The notes under the pieces are model-generated. The model was not told where the DNA came from. It saw only the letters and a list, made by a program, of their open reading frames with translations, and did not search any database. Both the position numbers and the translations under genes were made by a program. A stretch of 64,000 nt of DNA from Ancylobacter oerskovii (GTDB lineage Bacteria > Pseudomonadota > Alphaproteobacteria > Rhizobiales > Xanthobacteraceae): contig NZ_JAHBGB010000041.1 in assembly GCF_018390555.1 (NCBI RefSeq), positions 62,001 to 126,000 on the forward strand. Reading direction: 5' to 3'. Every line of letters starts with the position of its first letter. Position 1 is the first letter of the stretch. This document shows, in pieces, positions 1-8,560 of this stretch.

Positions 1-4
1 GTCA

Positions 5-538
5 ATGATTTCCGTGCCGTTCTCGTCGATCCCTGACCTGCGAAAGCCGCGCCGGAGCGCGCGGCCGCTGCTGGCTGCGCTTGCGGTGCTTCCGGTGCTC
101 GCGGCGCTGGTTCCGACGCCGGCGGCAGCGGATTTCCGCCTGTGCAACCGTTCGGGCAGCCGGGTCGGCATCGCGCTCGGCTACAAGGACGGAGAGGCCT
201 GGGCGACCGAGGGCTGGTGGAACCTCGCCCCCAAAAGCTGCGAGACGCTGCTGCGCGGCGATCTGGTGGCGCGCTTCTATTATGTCTATGCCGTAGATTA
301 CGACCAGGGCGGGGAATGGGCCGGCAAGGCCTTCATGTGCACCCGCGACAAAGAATTCACCATTCGCGGCATCGAGAACTGCCTGGCGCGCGGCTTCGAC
401 CGCACCGGCTTCTTCGAGGTGGACACGCAGGAACAGAAAAGCTGGACGGTGCAGCTGACCGAAGGCGCTCAGAAGCCGACCGCCCAGGCCGGCGGCGCGG
501 CGGGCGCACCGCCCCTGCCGCCGCAGAAGGCGCCCTAG
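5..538 (+). CDS. Secreted DUF1036 family protein
   Basis: A 177-residue protein with a basic N-terminus, a hydrophobic segment at about residues 20-38 and an Ala-rich putative signal-peptidase site near residue 42, so it is probably exported. The mature part looks like the DUF1036 family, a conserved alphaproteobacterial domain of unknown function. It has four cysteines (about residues 47, 79, 112 and 126) that could form two disulfides, and a Gly/Pro-rich C-terminal tail. The gene starts four bases from the window edge, so a longer upstream start cannot be excluded. Family assignment is by recognition; no function is known. Confidence 0.8.
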   Translation: MISVPFSSIPDLRKPRRSARPLLAALAVLPVLAALVPTPAAADFRLCNRSGSRVGIALGYKDGEAWATEGWWNLAPKSCETLLRGDLVARFYYVYAVDYDQGGEWAGKAFMCTRDKEFTIRGIENCLARGFDRTGFFEVDTQEQKSWTVQLTEGAQKPTAQAGGAAGAPPLPPQKAP

Positions 539-1123
539 AAGCGGGCGGCTCGCGCCCCCCGCGGCCTCGCATGAAAATCGATGATGGCGGTCATGCCGGG
601 CGTCGGCGCCCGGCCCGGGAATTCATGGGTCCGCACGGCGTCCCGATTCCTCGCGCCTGCTCGCCTTCAAGAACCCCAGCCGCCGACCGGGCCTTGCAGA
701 TGGTTCTTCCCGCCAAGCCGCGAGGCCGTTCGGCCCCGCCGCATCCGTGTCGGCGGGTAGGCGTGCGCGCCGAGGAGGCACGGGATCGGGAAGCGTGACC
801 CGCATCTCCGACCCGGGAGGCCGAGCGGCGATGTGGGGGAACGGGAGGGCCATCCGCGCGTTCGGCGGCGCGCCGACAGGGATGACGATGTGGGGCCACC
901 GCTCTCCTCACCCGAACGCCGCCGATGCCGGGACGTCGGGTGTCGGGCATCGGTGGAGAGCTAGTGGGGCGCGAGGGGTATCCGGGGCGCATCGAGGAGC
1001 GCTTGCCCCGCCCCTCTCCCTGACAGGAAGAGGGGCCTGTTACTCCGGCGCGATGCCGTGACCGGGCAGGAACCGGAAAGGCAAGGCGGAACCTGCCCGC
1101 CCGCGCCGTGAGGTGGGACGCTC
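539..1123. other. Intergenic region without a recognisable gene
   Basis: This 585-base stretch lies between the DUF1036 gene and the convergent degP stop codon. Open frames here have no start-region signals or recognisable protein content. The only structure seen is a short GC-rich inverted repeat near 1011-1037 (CCCCTC paired with GAGGGG), which might help end degP transcription but has no clear U-tract. Confidence 0.5.
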
Positions 1124-2626
1124 TCAGTCCACCGGCAGGGCGGTGAAACGCACTTGGCCGTCGGCGTCGGCGACCATCAAAAGCGCCGAGCGGCGGCCTT
1201 CCTTCTTGAGCGCCGCGATGCGGTTCTCCACATCCTTCGGGGTGGCGGTCGCCTCCTGGTTCACCTCGACGATGAGGTTGCCGGCGACGAGGCCGCGATC
1301 GGCGGCTGGGGTGTTGGGTTCCACCGCGACGACGACCACGCCCTTGGCGTCGTCCTTCAGCTTGAACCTGGTGCGCAGCTCGGGCGTGAGTCCGGCGATC
1401 TCCAGCCCCATCAGCTTGGTGGTGGCGGTGGCGTCGGGGGCCGGCTTGTCCGGCGTGGCGGGCGCCTCGGTATCGGCGGGCTTGTCGCTCTCGTCGAGGC
1501 GGCCGACGGTGAGCTTCAGCGTCTCCTCCTTGCCCTTGCGGACCACCACCACCTCGACCTCCTTGTCGACCGGGGTGTCGGCGACGACGATCGGCAGGGA
1601 GCGCATGTCCTTCACGTCCTTGCCGTCGAACTTGACGATGACGTCGCCGGCCTTGATGCCGCCCTTGGCGGCGGGGCCGTCCTCCGTCACCGAGCCGACG
1701 AGGGCGCCGCGCGCCTTGCCGAGCGACAGGCTTTCGGCGATCTCGTCGGTCACCTGCTGGATGCGCACGCCGATCCAGCCGCGCCGCGTCTCGCCGAACT
1801 CCTTCAGCTGCGCGATCACCGGCACGGCGGTGTTGGCCGGCACCGCGAAGCCGATGCCGATCGAGCCGCCCGACGGCGAGATGATCGCGGTGTTGATGCC
1901 GACGACGTTGCCGTCCATGTCGAACAGCGGGCCGCCGGAATTGCCGCGGTTGATGGCGGCGTCGGTCTGCAGGAAGTTGTCGTAGGGGCCGGAATTGATG
2001 TCGCGCTTCAGCGCCGAGATGACGCCGACCGTCAGCGTGCCGCCGAGCCCGAACGGGTTGCCGATCGCCATCACCCAGTCGCCGACGCGCAGCACGTCGG
2101 AATCGCCGAACTTCACCGAGGTGAGCGTCTTGCCTTCCGGCGGGGTGATCTTGAGCAGGGCGAGGTCGACCTTGGTGTCGCGCCCGACCAGTTCCGCCTT
2201 GATCTTCGAGCCGTCGGCGAAATTGGCGTAGATCTCGTCGGCGTCGGCGATCACATGGTTGTTGGTGACGATGAAGCCGGCCGGATCGATGACGAAGCCC
2301 GAGCCGAGGGAGGACACGCGCCGCGGGCGCCCGCCATTCTCCTCGCCCTGCTGCTGCCGGCGCTTGAAGAATTCCTCGAAGAATTCCTCGAAGGGCGAGC
2401 CGGGCGGCAGTTCCGGCGTCGGCACGCTGCGCGAGGCCGCCACGGTCTGCGAGGTGGAGATGTTGACCACCGCGTCCATCACCCGCGCGGCGGTGTCGGC
2501 GACCGTGTCCGGTCCCTTGGTGGCGGCGGCCGTGGCCGGGGCGGCCGCACCGAACAGCAGCGACAGGCCGAGCAGGGCGGCGAGCGGCAGGCTGGCGAGA
2601 GCGGCGCCTCGATGGGATGCGGTCAT
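1124..2626 (-). CDS. degP: DegP/HtrA periplasmic serine protease (Do family)
   Basis: A 500-residue Do-family protease-chaperone that degrades or refolds damaged periplasmic proteins. It has a signal peptide (about 1-34), a Q-linker rich in Glu, Phe and Arg, a trypsin-like domain with catalytic triad His124 (NNHVI), Asp154 (VDLALLK) and Ser230 (GNSGGP), and two PDZ domains at about 280-370 and 405-495. Length is normal for the family. It is the last gene of a minus-strand set hflK-hflC-DUF2065-degP, but the 194-base gap before it suggests its own promoter. The start is supported by AGGAGG just upstream. Confidence 0.95.
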   Translation of the reverse strand: MTASHRGAALASLPLAALLGLSLLFGAAAPATAAATKGPDTVADTAARVMDAVVNISTSQTVAASRSVPTPELPPGSPFEEFFEEFFKRRQQQGEENGGRPRRVSSLGSGFVIDPAGFIVTNNHVIADADEIYANFADGSKIKAELVGRDTKVDLALLKITPPEGKTLTSVKFGDSDVLRVGDWVMAIGNPFGLGGTLTVGVISALKRDINSGPYDNFLQTDAAINRGNSGGPLFDMDGNVVGINTAIISPSGGSIGIGFAVPANTAVPVIAQLKEFGETRRGWIGVRIQQVTDEIAESLSLGKARGALVGSVTEDGPAAKGGIKAGDVIVKFDGKDVKDMRSLPIVVADTPVDKEVEVVVVRKGKEETLKLTVGRLDESDKPADTEAPATPDKPAPDATATTKLMGLEIAGLTPELRTRFKLKDDAKGVVVVAVEPNTPAADRGLVAGNLIVEVNQEATATPKDVENRIAALKKEGRRSALLMVADADGQVRFTALPVD

Positions 2627-2722
2627 GGTGCCTCCTTAGCGTCCCGACGGGATCGGACCTTCCGCCGCGGCGCGGAACGGGTCCCTATCGGCGAACGCTT
2701 AACCGGGGGCGGGCGCGATGCA

Positions 2723-2767
2723 AGCCAAAACCGCGCGAGCCAAAACCGCACGCGTCAAAGCCGCGCC
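2723..2767 (-). repeat. Short tandem repeat upstream of degP
   Basis: On the + strand the 15-mers AGCCAAAACCGCGCG (2723-2737) and AGCCAAAACCGCACG (2738-2752) are adjacent and differ at one base, followed by a diverged third unit (2753-2767). The array lies about 100 bases upstream of the degP start, in the region where its promoter or leader should be. It could be slippage-prone sequence or a regulatory array. Confidence 0.6.
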
Positions 2768-2820
2768 GTAGGGGCGGAGAAGCAGGATGCCGGATGCGGC
2801 GCGCGCATCCGGCGAGGGGA

Positions 2821-3006
2821 TCAGCCGCGGATGAACCAGATCACCAACAGGCCGACGACCGCGCCGACCAGGCCGGCGATGCGCATCGGCATCTCCGGCG
2901 CCTTGTCGATGGCCTCCATGGCGCGGCGTACCGCGCCCGGAGCGGCTGCGAGCATCAATCCCTCGATGACCAGCACGAGGCCGAGGGCGACGATGAGGTC
3001 GGACAT
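2821..3006 (-). CDS. DUF2065 small inner-membrane protein
   Basis: A 61-residue protein made almost entirely of two hydrophobic segments (about 3-21 and 41-58) separated by a short charged loop, matching the DUF2065 (YjeT-like) family. It starts 12 bases after hflC on the same strand. A YjeT-like gene downstream of hflKC is a common proteobacterial arrangement, so it probably belongs to the hflKC transcript. Its role is unknown; a link to the FtsH-HflKC membrane complex is inference from position. Confidence 0.85.
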   Translation of the reverse strand: MSDLIVALGLVLVIEGLMLAAAPGAVRRAMEAIDKAPEMPMRIAGLVGAVVGLLVIWFIRG

Positions 3007-3018
3007 CGTCGCCCGGAC

Positions 3019-3924
3019 TCAGTTGGCCGGCGCCGCGGGGGCGGCCGGCGCCGGCGCTGCCGGGTTGGGCGCGTTGAAGAAGCGGAAGAAATCCGAGGTC
3101 GGAGAGACGACCATGCGGGTGTCGGTGTTCTTCATCGCTTCCTCATAGGCCTGCATCGAGCGGTAGAAGTCGAAGAAGCCCTTATCCTGCCCATAGGCCT
3201 GCGCGAAGATCTCGTTGCGCTGGGCCTCGCCCTCGCCGCGCAGCTTGTCGGCGGCGGCGTTGGCCTCGGCGGTGATGATCGTCGAGTCGCGGTCGGCGCG
3301 GGCGCGGATGGTCTGCGCCTGCTCGCCGCCCTGGGCGCGGATCTCCGAGGCCTCGCGCTGGCGCTCGGTTTGCATGCGCTGGAACACCGCCTGGCTGTTG
3401 GCCTCCGGCAGGTCGGCGCGGCGGATGCGCACGTCGATGACGTTGATGCCGAAATTGGCCGCCTCGCGGTTCACCTGGTCGCGGATGCGGGTCATCAGCG
3501 TCTCGCGCTCGTCGCGCACCACCTGGGTGAAGGTCGATTCGCCGAGCACCCGGCGCAGCGACGAGTTGAGGATGGTGGCGAGGCGGGAATTGGCGCCCTC
3601 CACCGTGCCCACCGCCTGGTAGAAGCGCAGCGGGTTGGTGATGCGGTAGCGGGCGAAGGCGTCGACCACGAGGCGCTTCTGGTCGGCGGCGATCACTTCC
3701 TGCGAGGGATTCTCCAGGTCGAGGATGCGCTTGTCGATCAGGATCACGCTGTCGACCAGCGGGATCTTGGCGTTGAGGCCGGGCGTCTCGATGACGCGGA
3801 TGGGTTCGCCGAAGCGCAGCACCAGCGCCTGCTGGGTCTGGTAGACGGTGAACAGCGCCGAGAACAGCGCGATGGCGGCGATCGCCGCCACGACGGCGAT
3901 GACGAGACCGAGGCTGTTTCTCAT
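3019..3924 (-). CDS. hflC: HflC, SPFH-domain modulator of FtsH
   Basis: A 301-residue SPFH/band-7 protein with one N-terminal membrane anchor (about 6-26) and a large periplasmic part. HflC forms a ring-shaped complex with HflK that surrounds and modulates the FtsH membrane protease. The SPFH domain begins directly after the anchor and is followed by a Glu/Arg/Ala-rich helical region. The C-terminus ends in an Ala/Pro-rich tail of about 20 residues. The start codon overlaps the hflK stop by four bases (ATGA), indicating translational coupling. Confidence 0.95.
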   Translation of the reverse strand: MRNSLGLVIAVVAAIAAIALFSALFTVYQTQQALVLRFGEPIRVIETPGLNAKIPLVDSVILIDKRILDLENPSQEVIAADQKRLVVDAFARYRITNPLRFYQAVGTVEGANSRLATILNSSLRRVLGESTFTQVVRDERETLMTRIRDQVNREAANFGINVIDVRIRRADLPEANSQAVFQRMQTERQREASEIRAQGGEQAQTIRARADRDSTIITAEANAAADKLRGEGEAQRNEIFAQAYGQDKGFFDFYRSMQAYEEAMKNTDTRMVVSPTSDFFRFFNAPNPAAPAPAAPAAPAN

Positions 3925-5117
3925 TTCGCGGCTCCCTGCGCGGCCTGTCCCTGCGTGGCCTGGGTCGTCGGACGGGGCGAGGCCTGGCGCGACTCAAGGG
4001 CGCCGAGCGGCAGGTAGGGCACGACGCCCTGGCCGCCGGCACCGTTGGCCTGCGTATCGAGGATCACCTTGTCCATGCCGGCGAAGACGCGTTCCATGGT
4101 TTCGAGATAGAGGCGCTGGCGGGTCACGTCCGGCGCCTTCTGGTATTCGGCGAGCACGCTGAGGAAGCGCGAGGCCTGGCCGCGCGCTTCGATGATGGCG
4201 CGCTCCTTGTAGCCCTGCGCGCCCTGGGTGATGCGGGCGGCGTCGCCTCGGGCCTCGGGCACCACGCGGTTGGCGTAGGCCTGGGCCTCGTTCTGCAGGC
4301 GCTCGGCATCGGCGCGGGCGGCCTGCACGTCGCGGAAGGCGTCGATGACCTGCTGCGGCGGATCGACCTTCTGCAGCTGCACCTGGGTGACGAGGATGCC
4401 GGACTGGTATTCGTCGAGCGTCCGCTGCATCAGCTCATGCACCGCCGTCTCGATGGTCTGGCGGGCGCCGGTGAGGATCGGCTGGATGTTGGTGCGGCCG
4501 ACCACCTCGCGCATGGCGCTTTCCGCCACCGCCTTGATGGTGCCTTCCGGGTTCTGGACGTTGAACAGGAAGTTGGCGGCGCCGATGTCCTCGGTCGAGC
4601 CGGGCGCGGCGGGCTTCACCATCCAGAACACCGCGAAGTCGACGTCGACGATGTTCTCGTCGCCGGTGAGCATCAGGCTCTCCTCCGGCACGTCGCGCAT
4701 GGCGGTGCCGCGGCGCGGATCATCGCCGGAGCGGATGCCGATATCGATGCGGTTGACGCGGGTGACCTGCGGGGTCAGCACGGTCTCGATCGGGTAGGGG
4801 AGGTGGTAGTTCAGGCCGGGATTGGAGGTGGAGACGAACTTGCCGAAGCGCAGCACCACGCCCTGCTCGTCGGGCTCGACCCGGTAGAAGCCGGAGAGCA
4901 GCCACACGATCACCGCGATCGCCACGATGGCGAGGATGCCCTTGCCGCTGCCGAAGCCGCCGGGCACCACGGTGCGCAGCTTTTCCTGGCCGCGCCGGAT
5001 CAGATCTTCGAGATCGGGAGAATTCGGGCCCGGCGATTGCGGGCCATTGCCCCAGGGACCACGCGGACCACCACCCCATGGTCCGCCGCTCTGGTTCTTC
5101 CACGGCATACGTGCCAA
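3921..5117 (-). CDS. hflK: HflK, SPFH-domain modulator of FtsH
   Basis: A 398-residue partner of HflC. It has a Gly/Pro/Trp-rich cytoplasmic N-terminus (about 1-35), one membrane segment (about 60-77) and an SPFH domain from about 80, followed by a long helical region, all typical of HflK. Together with HflC it regulates FtsH access to membrane substrates. It is the first gene of the hflK-hflC-DUF2065 operon and lies about 100 bases downstream of a good sigma-70-like promoter. Confidence 0.95.
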   Translation of the reverse strand: MARMPWKNQSGGPWGGGPRGPWGNGPQSPGPNSPDLEDLIRRGQEKLRTVVPGGFGSGKGILAIVAIAVIVWLLSGFYRVEPDEQGVVLRFGKFVSTSNPGLNYHLPYPIETVLTPQVTRVNRIDIGIRSGDDPRRGTAMRDVPEESLMLTGDENIVDVDFAVFWMVKPAAPGSTEDIGAANFLFNVQNPEGTIKAVAESAMREVVGRTNIQPILTGARQTIETAVHELMQRTLDEYQSGILVTQVQLQKVDPPQQVIDAFRDVQAARADAERLQNEAQAYANRVVPEARGDAARITQGAQGYKERAIIEARGQASRFLSVLAEYQKAPDVTRQRLYLETMERVFAGMDKVILDTQANGAGGQGVVPYLPLGALESRQASPRPTTQATQGQAAQGAAK

Positions 5118-5224
5118 CTCCCGTTTGCGTGCCCGATGGGTCCAGGCTCGCGAACGCAGAACCGTCAGACGCTATCGTGCTGAAAAGGACCCGCGTCCGT
5201 GCATGTGAAGACGCGACGACGGCG

Positions 5225-5253
5225 GTTATAGGTGACGCTGCACCGTGATACAA
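5225..5253 (-). promoter_or_regulatory. Probable sigma-70 promoter for hflK
   Basis: On the minus strand a TTGTAT -35 box (5248-5253) is separated by exactly 17 bases from a TATAAC -10 box (5225-5230). Transcription would start near 5218 and give a leader of about 100 bases before the hflK start. Spacing and -10 agree with housekeeping promoters; no other evidence is available. Confidence 0.6.
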
Positions 5254-5291
5254 CGCGCCGTCGCGTACGCAGATATGGGATGGCGGGATTG

Positions 5292-5570
5292 TTACGCAAC
5301 GTTAGGACGGGAGGCGGCGCTGCGTTCGCTGGCGTCCGGGGCTTCGCGCCGCGCCGGCGCCGCGCGGTAATGGGCGAGCACGAAGAGGCGGATAGCCGAG
5401 GACAGGTTGCCCTGGTTCCGGCCGGAATCGATCGACGCGACGATGTCGGACAGCGTGCTGCGCTTTTCGGCGGCGATTTCCTTCAGCGCGTCCCAGAACT
5501 GGTCCTCGAGGCTGACGCTCGTCTTGTGTCCGGCAATGACGATCGACCGCTTCACCACGGGGCTCTTCAT
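5292..5570 (-). CDS. Ribbon-helix-helix domain protein
   Basis: A 92-residue protein. The N-terminal part (KRSIVIAGHKTSVSLEDQFW, about residues 7-26) and the following helices match the RHH_4-type ribbon-helix-helix family, probably a small DNA-binding regulator. The last 20-25 residues are low-complexity. Its start overlaps the DUF4169 gene stop by four bases (ATGA), so the two are translated as a pair. In many Rhizobiales this pair lies close to fumC and sspB, as it does here. DNA target unknown. Confidence 0.8.
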   Translation of the reverse strand: MKSPVVKRSIVIAGHKTSVSLEDQFWDALKEIAAEKRSTLSDIVASIDSGRNQGNLSSAIRLFVLAHYRAAPARREAPDASERSAASRPNVA

Positions 5571-5755
5571 GTTTCGTCCTCTCGAATTCGCTTATGCCCA
5601 TCCAAGGCCGCGTCGTTCCTGCGCCTGGCGTCGGCATCGGCGTTCTTCTGCGCCTTTGACACGCCAAACGCCAAACGCCGCTCCGCGGCGGTTTGTTCCG
5701 CGGCCTCGCGGGCTTTTTTCTTGCGGTAACGGTGCAGGTTCACGAGGTCGGCCAT
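5567..5755 (-). CDS. DUF4169 small basic protein
   Basis: A 62-residue, highly charged protein beginning MADLVNLHRYRKKKARE, characteristic of DUF4169. It is rich in Lys, Arg, Glu and Ala and is probably largely helical. The start at 5755 was chosen over an upstream in-frame ATG (5839) because the conserved family N-terminus begins there. It is the upstream partner of the ribbon-helix-helix gene, with overlapping stop and start. Function unknown; the basic composition and regulator partner suggest a nucleic-acid-related role, which is inference. Confidence 0.8.
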   Translation of the reverse strand: MADLVNLHRYRKKKAREAAEQTAAERRLAFGVSKAQKNADADARRRNDAALDGHKRIREDET

Positions 5756-6198
5756 GCTGTCCTTCCACCGATCCGCATGGCCGCGTGGCGGGGCTGGCGG
5801 CCTTCGTGCCGCGTCCCGGTTCGGGCCATGAGGGGCCACGCTGAGTAAAAGGCGATTCTACATGAAACAGTCAGCGGAAAAACAGCCAGGACTATTGTAG
5901 AGGCAAGCAAGACACTCCCTATAGCGTCGACGTGTGGCGGAACTCTGTTCGCGTTGCCTTTCCCGTCGCGATGCCGGCCTGCCCGGCGGAAATCCCCGCC
6001 GGCGGCATGTTCACGTCTTCGTGAAAGGGGGCGGCCGCAACGGAGGGCGCGCGCCATGGCGGGGCGGGCGCAAACCCGTCCGAGGTCGCATTTGCCGCCC
6101 GGCGCGCGCGTGCTAAACCGGCGCCGCGTCGCGATCCGCCGCCATTTGGGCGACGGTGCCGGCCGGCGCAGGTAGCGCCCGATCCGAAAGGTTTCCCC
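5756..6198. other. Divergent intergenic region between DUF4169 and fumC
   Basis: This 443-base region separates the minus-strand DUF4169 gene from fumC and should hold both promoters. No gene is supported. Near 5840-5925 the sequence is markedly AT-richer than its surroundings, consistent with promoter DNA. A small inverted repeat TTCACG-TCTT-CGTGAA occurs at 6010-6025. Confidence 0.4.
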
Positions 6199-7590
6199 AT
6201 GACGACGACCCGTATCGAAACCGATACTTTCGGCCCCATCGACGTCGAGAGCGACAAGTATTGGGGCGCGCAGGCGCAGCGCTCGCTCGGCAATTTCAAG
6301 ATCGGCTGGGAGAAGCAGCCGCTGCCGGTCGTCCGTGCGCTGGGTATCGTCAAGCGCGCGGCGGCGGAGACCAATCTCGAGCTCGGCCGGCTGGATCCCG
6401 CGCTCGCCAAGGCGATCATCGCCGCGGCGCAGGAAGTGATCGAGGGCAAGCTCGACGCGCATTTCCCGCTCGCCGTCTGGCAGACCGGCTCGGGCACCCA
6501 GTCGAACATGAACGCCAACGAGGTGATCTCCAACCGCGCCATCGAGATGCTGGGCGGCGAGATGGGCTCGAAGAAGCCGGTGCATCCCAACGACCACGTC
6601 AATATGAGCCAGTCGTCCAACGACACCTACCCGACGGCGATGCACATCGCCTGCGCGGAGGAGATCGTGCACCGCCTGCTGCCGGCGCTCTCGAGCCTGC
6701 GCAACGCGCTGAACGACAAGGCGCATCAGTGGAAGGACATCATCAAGATCGGCCGCACCCATACCCAGGATGCGACGCCGCTGACGCTGGGCCAGGAATT
6801 CTCCGGCTACACCGCCCAGGTGGAGAACGGCATTGCCCGCATCGAATCCACCCTGCCGGCGCTGATGCAGCTCGCCCAGGGCGGCACCGCGGTCGGCACC
6901 GGGCTCAATGCGCCGATCGGCTTCGCCGAGAAGGTGGCCGAGCACATCGCCGCCATCACCGGGCTGCCCTTCACCACCGCGCCGAACAAGTTCGAGGCGC
7001 TGGCTGCCCATGACGCCATGGTGTTCTCGCACGGGGCGATCAACACGGTGGCGGCCTCGCTGTTCAAGATCGCCAACGACATCCGCCTGCTCGGTTCCGG
7101 CCCGCGCTCGGGTCTCGGCGAATTGTCGCTGCCGGAGAACGAGCCCGGTTCCTCGATCATGCCGGGCAAGGTGAACCCCACCCAGTGCGAGGCGATGACC
7201 CAGGTCTGCGTGCAGATCTTCGGCAACAACGCCGCGCTCACCTTCGCCGGCAGCCAGGGCCATTTCGAGCTCAACGTCTACAACCCGGTGATGGCCTACA
7301 ACTTCCTGCAGTCGGTGCGGCTGATGGCGGATGCGGCGACGAGCTTCACCGATCATTGCGTCGTCGGCATCGAGGCCCGCGAGGACAACATCAAGGCGGC
7401 GCTGGAGCGGTCGCTGATGCTGGTCACCGCGCTGGCCCCGAAGATCGGCTACGACAACGCCGCCAAGATCGCCAAGACCGCGCACAAGAACGGCACCACG
7501 CTGCGCGAGGAAGCGGTGGGCGGCGGCTACGTCACCAATGAAGAGTTCGATGCTGTCGTGCGCCCGGAGAAGATGATCTCGCCGGGCTGA
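6199..7590 (+). CDS. fumC: Class II fumarate hydratase
   Basis: A 463-residue oxygen-stable, iron-independent fumarase that interconverts fumarate and malate in the TCA cycle. The fumarase/aspartase signature [12 protein letters not shown] lies at residues 317-328 with the catalytic serine at 318, and the catalytic-base histidine is in GRTHTQ at about residue 188, the same numbering as the E. coli enzyme. Length and N-terminus are standard for FumC homotetramers. An AAAGG ribosome-binding sequence precedes the ATG. It is monocistronic or first before the Spy-like gene, with a 142-base gap. Confidence 0.97.
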   Translation: MTTTRIETDTFGPIDVESDKYWGAQAQRSLGNFKIGWEKQPLPVVRALGIVKRAAAETNLELGRLDPALAKAIIAAAQEVIEGKLDAHFPLAVWQTGSGTQSNMNANEVISNRAIEMLGGEMGSKKPVHPNDHVNMSQSSNDTYPTAMHIACAEEIVHRLLPALSSLRNALNDKAHQWKDIIKIGRTHTQDATPLTLGQEFSGYTAQVENGIARIESTLPALMQLAQGGTAVGTGLNAPIGFAEKVAEHIAAITGLPFTTAPNKFEALAAHDAMVFSHGAINTVAASLFKIANDIRLLGSGPRSGLGELSLPENEPGSSIMPGKVNPTQCEAMTQVCVQIFGNNAALTFAGSQGHFELNVYNPVMAYNFLQSVRLMADAATSFTDHCVVGIEAREDNIKAALERSLMLVTALAPKIGYDNAAKIAKTAHKNGTTLREEAVGGGYVTNEEFDAVVRPEKMISPG

Positions 7591-7593
7591 TCC

Positions 7594-7636
7594 GTTCATC
7601 TGCTGTTCATCTGACTGAATGAGCTGTTCATATAAG
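7594..7636 (+). promoter_or_regulatory. Three phased GTTCAT repeats and -10 box upstream of the Spy-like gene
   Basis: GTTCAT occurs at 7594, 7605 and 7626, spaced 11 and 21 bases, that is one and two helical turns on the same face. The first two are part of near-identical 11-mers (CCGTTCATCTG and CTGTTCATCTG). A TATAAG -10-like box (7631-7636) follows directly. Tandem 11-bp repeats overlapping the -35 region are typical binding sites of OmpR/PhoB-family response regulators; which regulator binds here is unknown. Confidence 0.5.
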
Positions 7637-7732
7637 TAAACGAATAGTCTTCGTTCCACATTACCGAAGTTTCATTTGAGGCTTCGGGTCATTCGCGTCA
7701 ACATCGGCCTCATCGAAATGGAGATGAGGCCG

Positions 7733-8482
7733 ATGAAACGCACCATCCTCGCCGCTACCGCCGCCGCGCTGCTGGCCAGCGCCACTTTCGGCATCGCCGC
7801 GCCGAACTGGCGTGCCGGCGGTCCCGAGCGTCCTTCCCCCGAGCAGATGGCCGAAAACGCCGCCGCCATGTCGGATGCGCGCATCGCCGCGCTGAAGGCC
7901 GGGCTGAAGCTCACCCCCGAGCAGGAAAAGCTGTGGCCGGCGCTGGAGACGGCGCTGGGCGACTATTCCAAGCAGCGCATCGAGGCGCGCAAGGAATGGC
8001 GCGAAAAGCGCGAGGCCCAGCGCGCCCAGCGGGGCCCCGGCGCTCCCGGCCCGCAGGCCGATGCCGGCGCGCCTCCGCCGCCGCCGCCGGGCGGTGCCGC
8101 ACCGCAGGCGAATGCCGGCAATCCCCCGCCGCCTCCCGGCGCCGACTCGGCCGCTCCCGACCGCGACTTCGTGAGCCGGCTGGAACAGCGGGCGGATCGC
8201 ATGGTGGCGCGCGGCACCGCGCTCAAGCAACTCGCCGAGGCGGCCGCACCGCTGTACCAGAGCCTGGACGACGCGCAGAAGCACCGCTTCAACGTGCTGT
8301 TCCGCGAGGCGCAGGGTGAACGCATGGCGGAATGGCGCCATGACCGGCATCACGGCCCGCAGCGCGGCCACGGATGGGAGCGCGGCGAGCGTCGCGACTT
8401 CGGCCGCCCGCCGCATGGCGGCCCCGCCGGCGGCCCCGGCCTGCCTCCCGGCGGCTCGGATGCCGGCCCGCAGCGGCTCTGA
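7733..8482 (+). CDS. Spy/LTXXQ-like periplasmic protein
   Basis: A 249-residue exported protein with a signal peptide (KRTILAATAAALLASATFG) followed by an LTPEQEKLW motif near residue 62, typical of the LTXXQ (Spy/CpxP-like) envelope-stress family. A Pro/Gly/Ala-rich linker separates a second helical region (about 145-195, with a related LDDAQ motif), and the C-terminus is rich in His, Gly and Pro. The start at 7733 was chosen because it begins the signal peptide and has GGAG nine bases upstream. Probable role is periplasmic chaperone or metal/stress sensing; phased repeats upstream suggest response-regulator control. Confidence 0.75.
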   Translation: MKRTILAATAAALLASATFGIAAPNWRAGGPERPSPEQMAENAAAMSDARIAALKAGLKLTPEQEKLWPALETALGDYSKQRIEARKEWREKREAQRAQRGPGAPGPQADAGAPPPPPPGGAAPQANAGNPPPPPGADSAAPDRDFVSRLEQRADRMVARGTALKQLAEAAAPLYQSLDDAQKHRFNVLFREAQGERMAEWRHDRHHGPQRGHGWERGERRDFGRPPHGGPAGGPGLPPGGSDAGPQRL

Positions 8483-8531
8483 GGCTGCACGATTCTTCCG
8501 ATTGGATCCGGGTTCTCCCCCCGACACACTT

Positions 8532-8560
8532 GCCGCCGGCCTCGCGCCGGCGGCTTTTTC
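8532..8560 (+). terminator. Intrinsic terminator after the Spy-like gene
   Basis: A perfect 9-bp GC stem (GCCGCCGGC, 8532-8540, with GCCGGCGGC, 8546-8554), a five-base loop and TTTTT (8555-8559). It lies in the gap between two convergent genes and serves the plus-strand gene; its T-run abuts the stop codon of the minus-strand acetyltransferase. Confidence 0.85.

Noticed and set aside
142..798. A 218-residue open frame overlapping the DUF1036 gene
   Set aside because: Arg/Pro/Gly-rich shadow frame with no family features; the in-phase DUF1036 frame has a signal peptide and conserved cysteines.
1154..3148. Plus-strand 664-residue open frame opposite degP, DUF2065 and hflC
   Set aside because: It lies antisense to three well-supported genes and has the His/Asp/Val/Gly/Arg composition typical of antisense frames in high-GC DNA.
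5740..7659. Minus-strand 639-residue open frame over fumC
   Set aside because: Antisense to an unmistakable fumC with all active-site residues; no recognisable domain.
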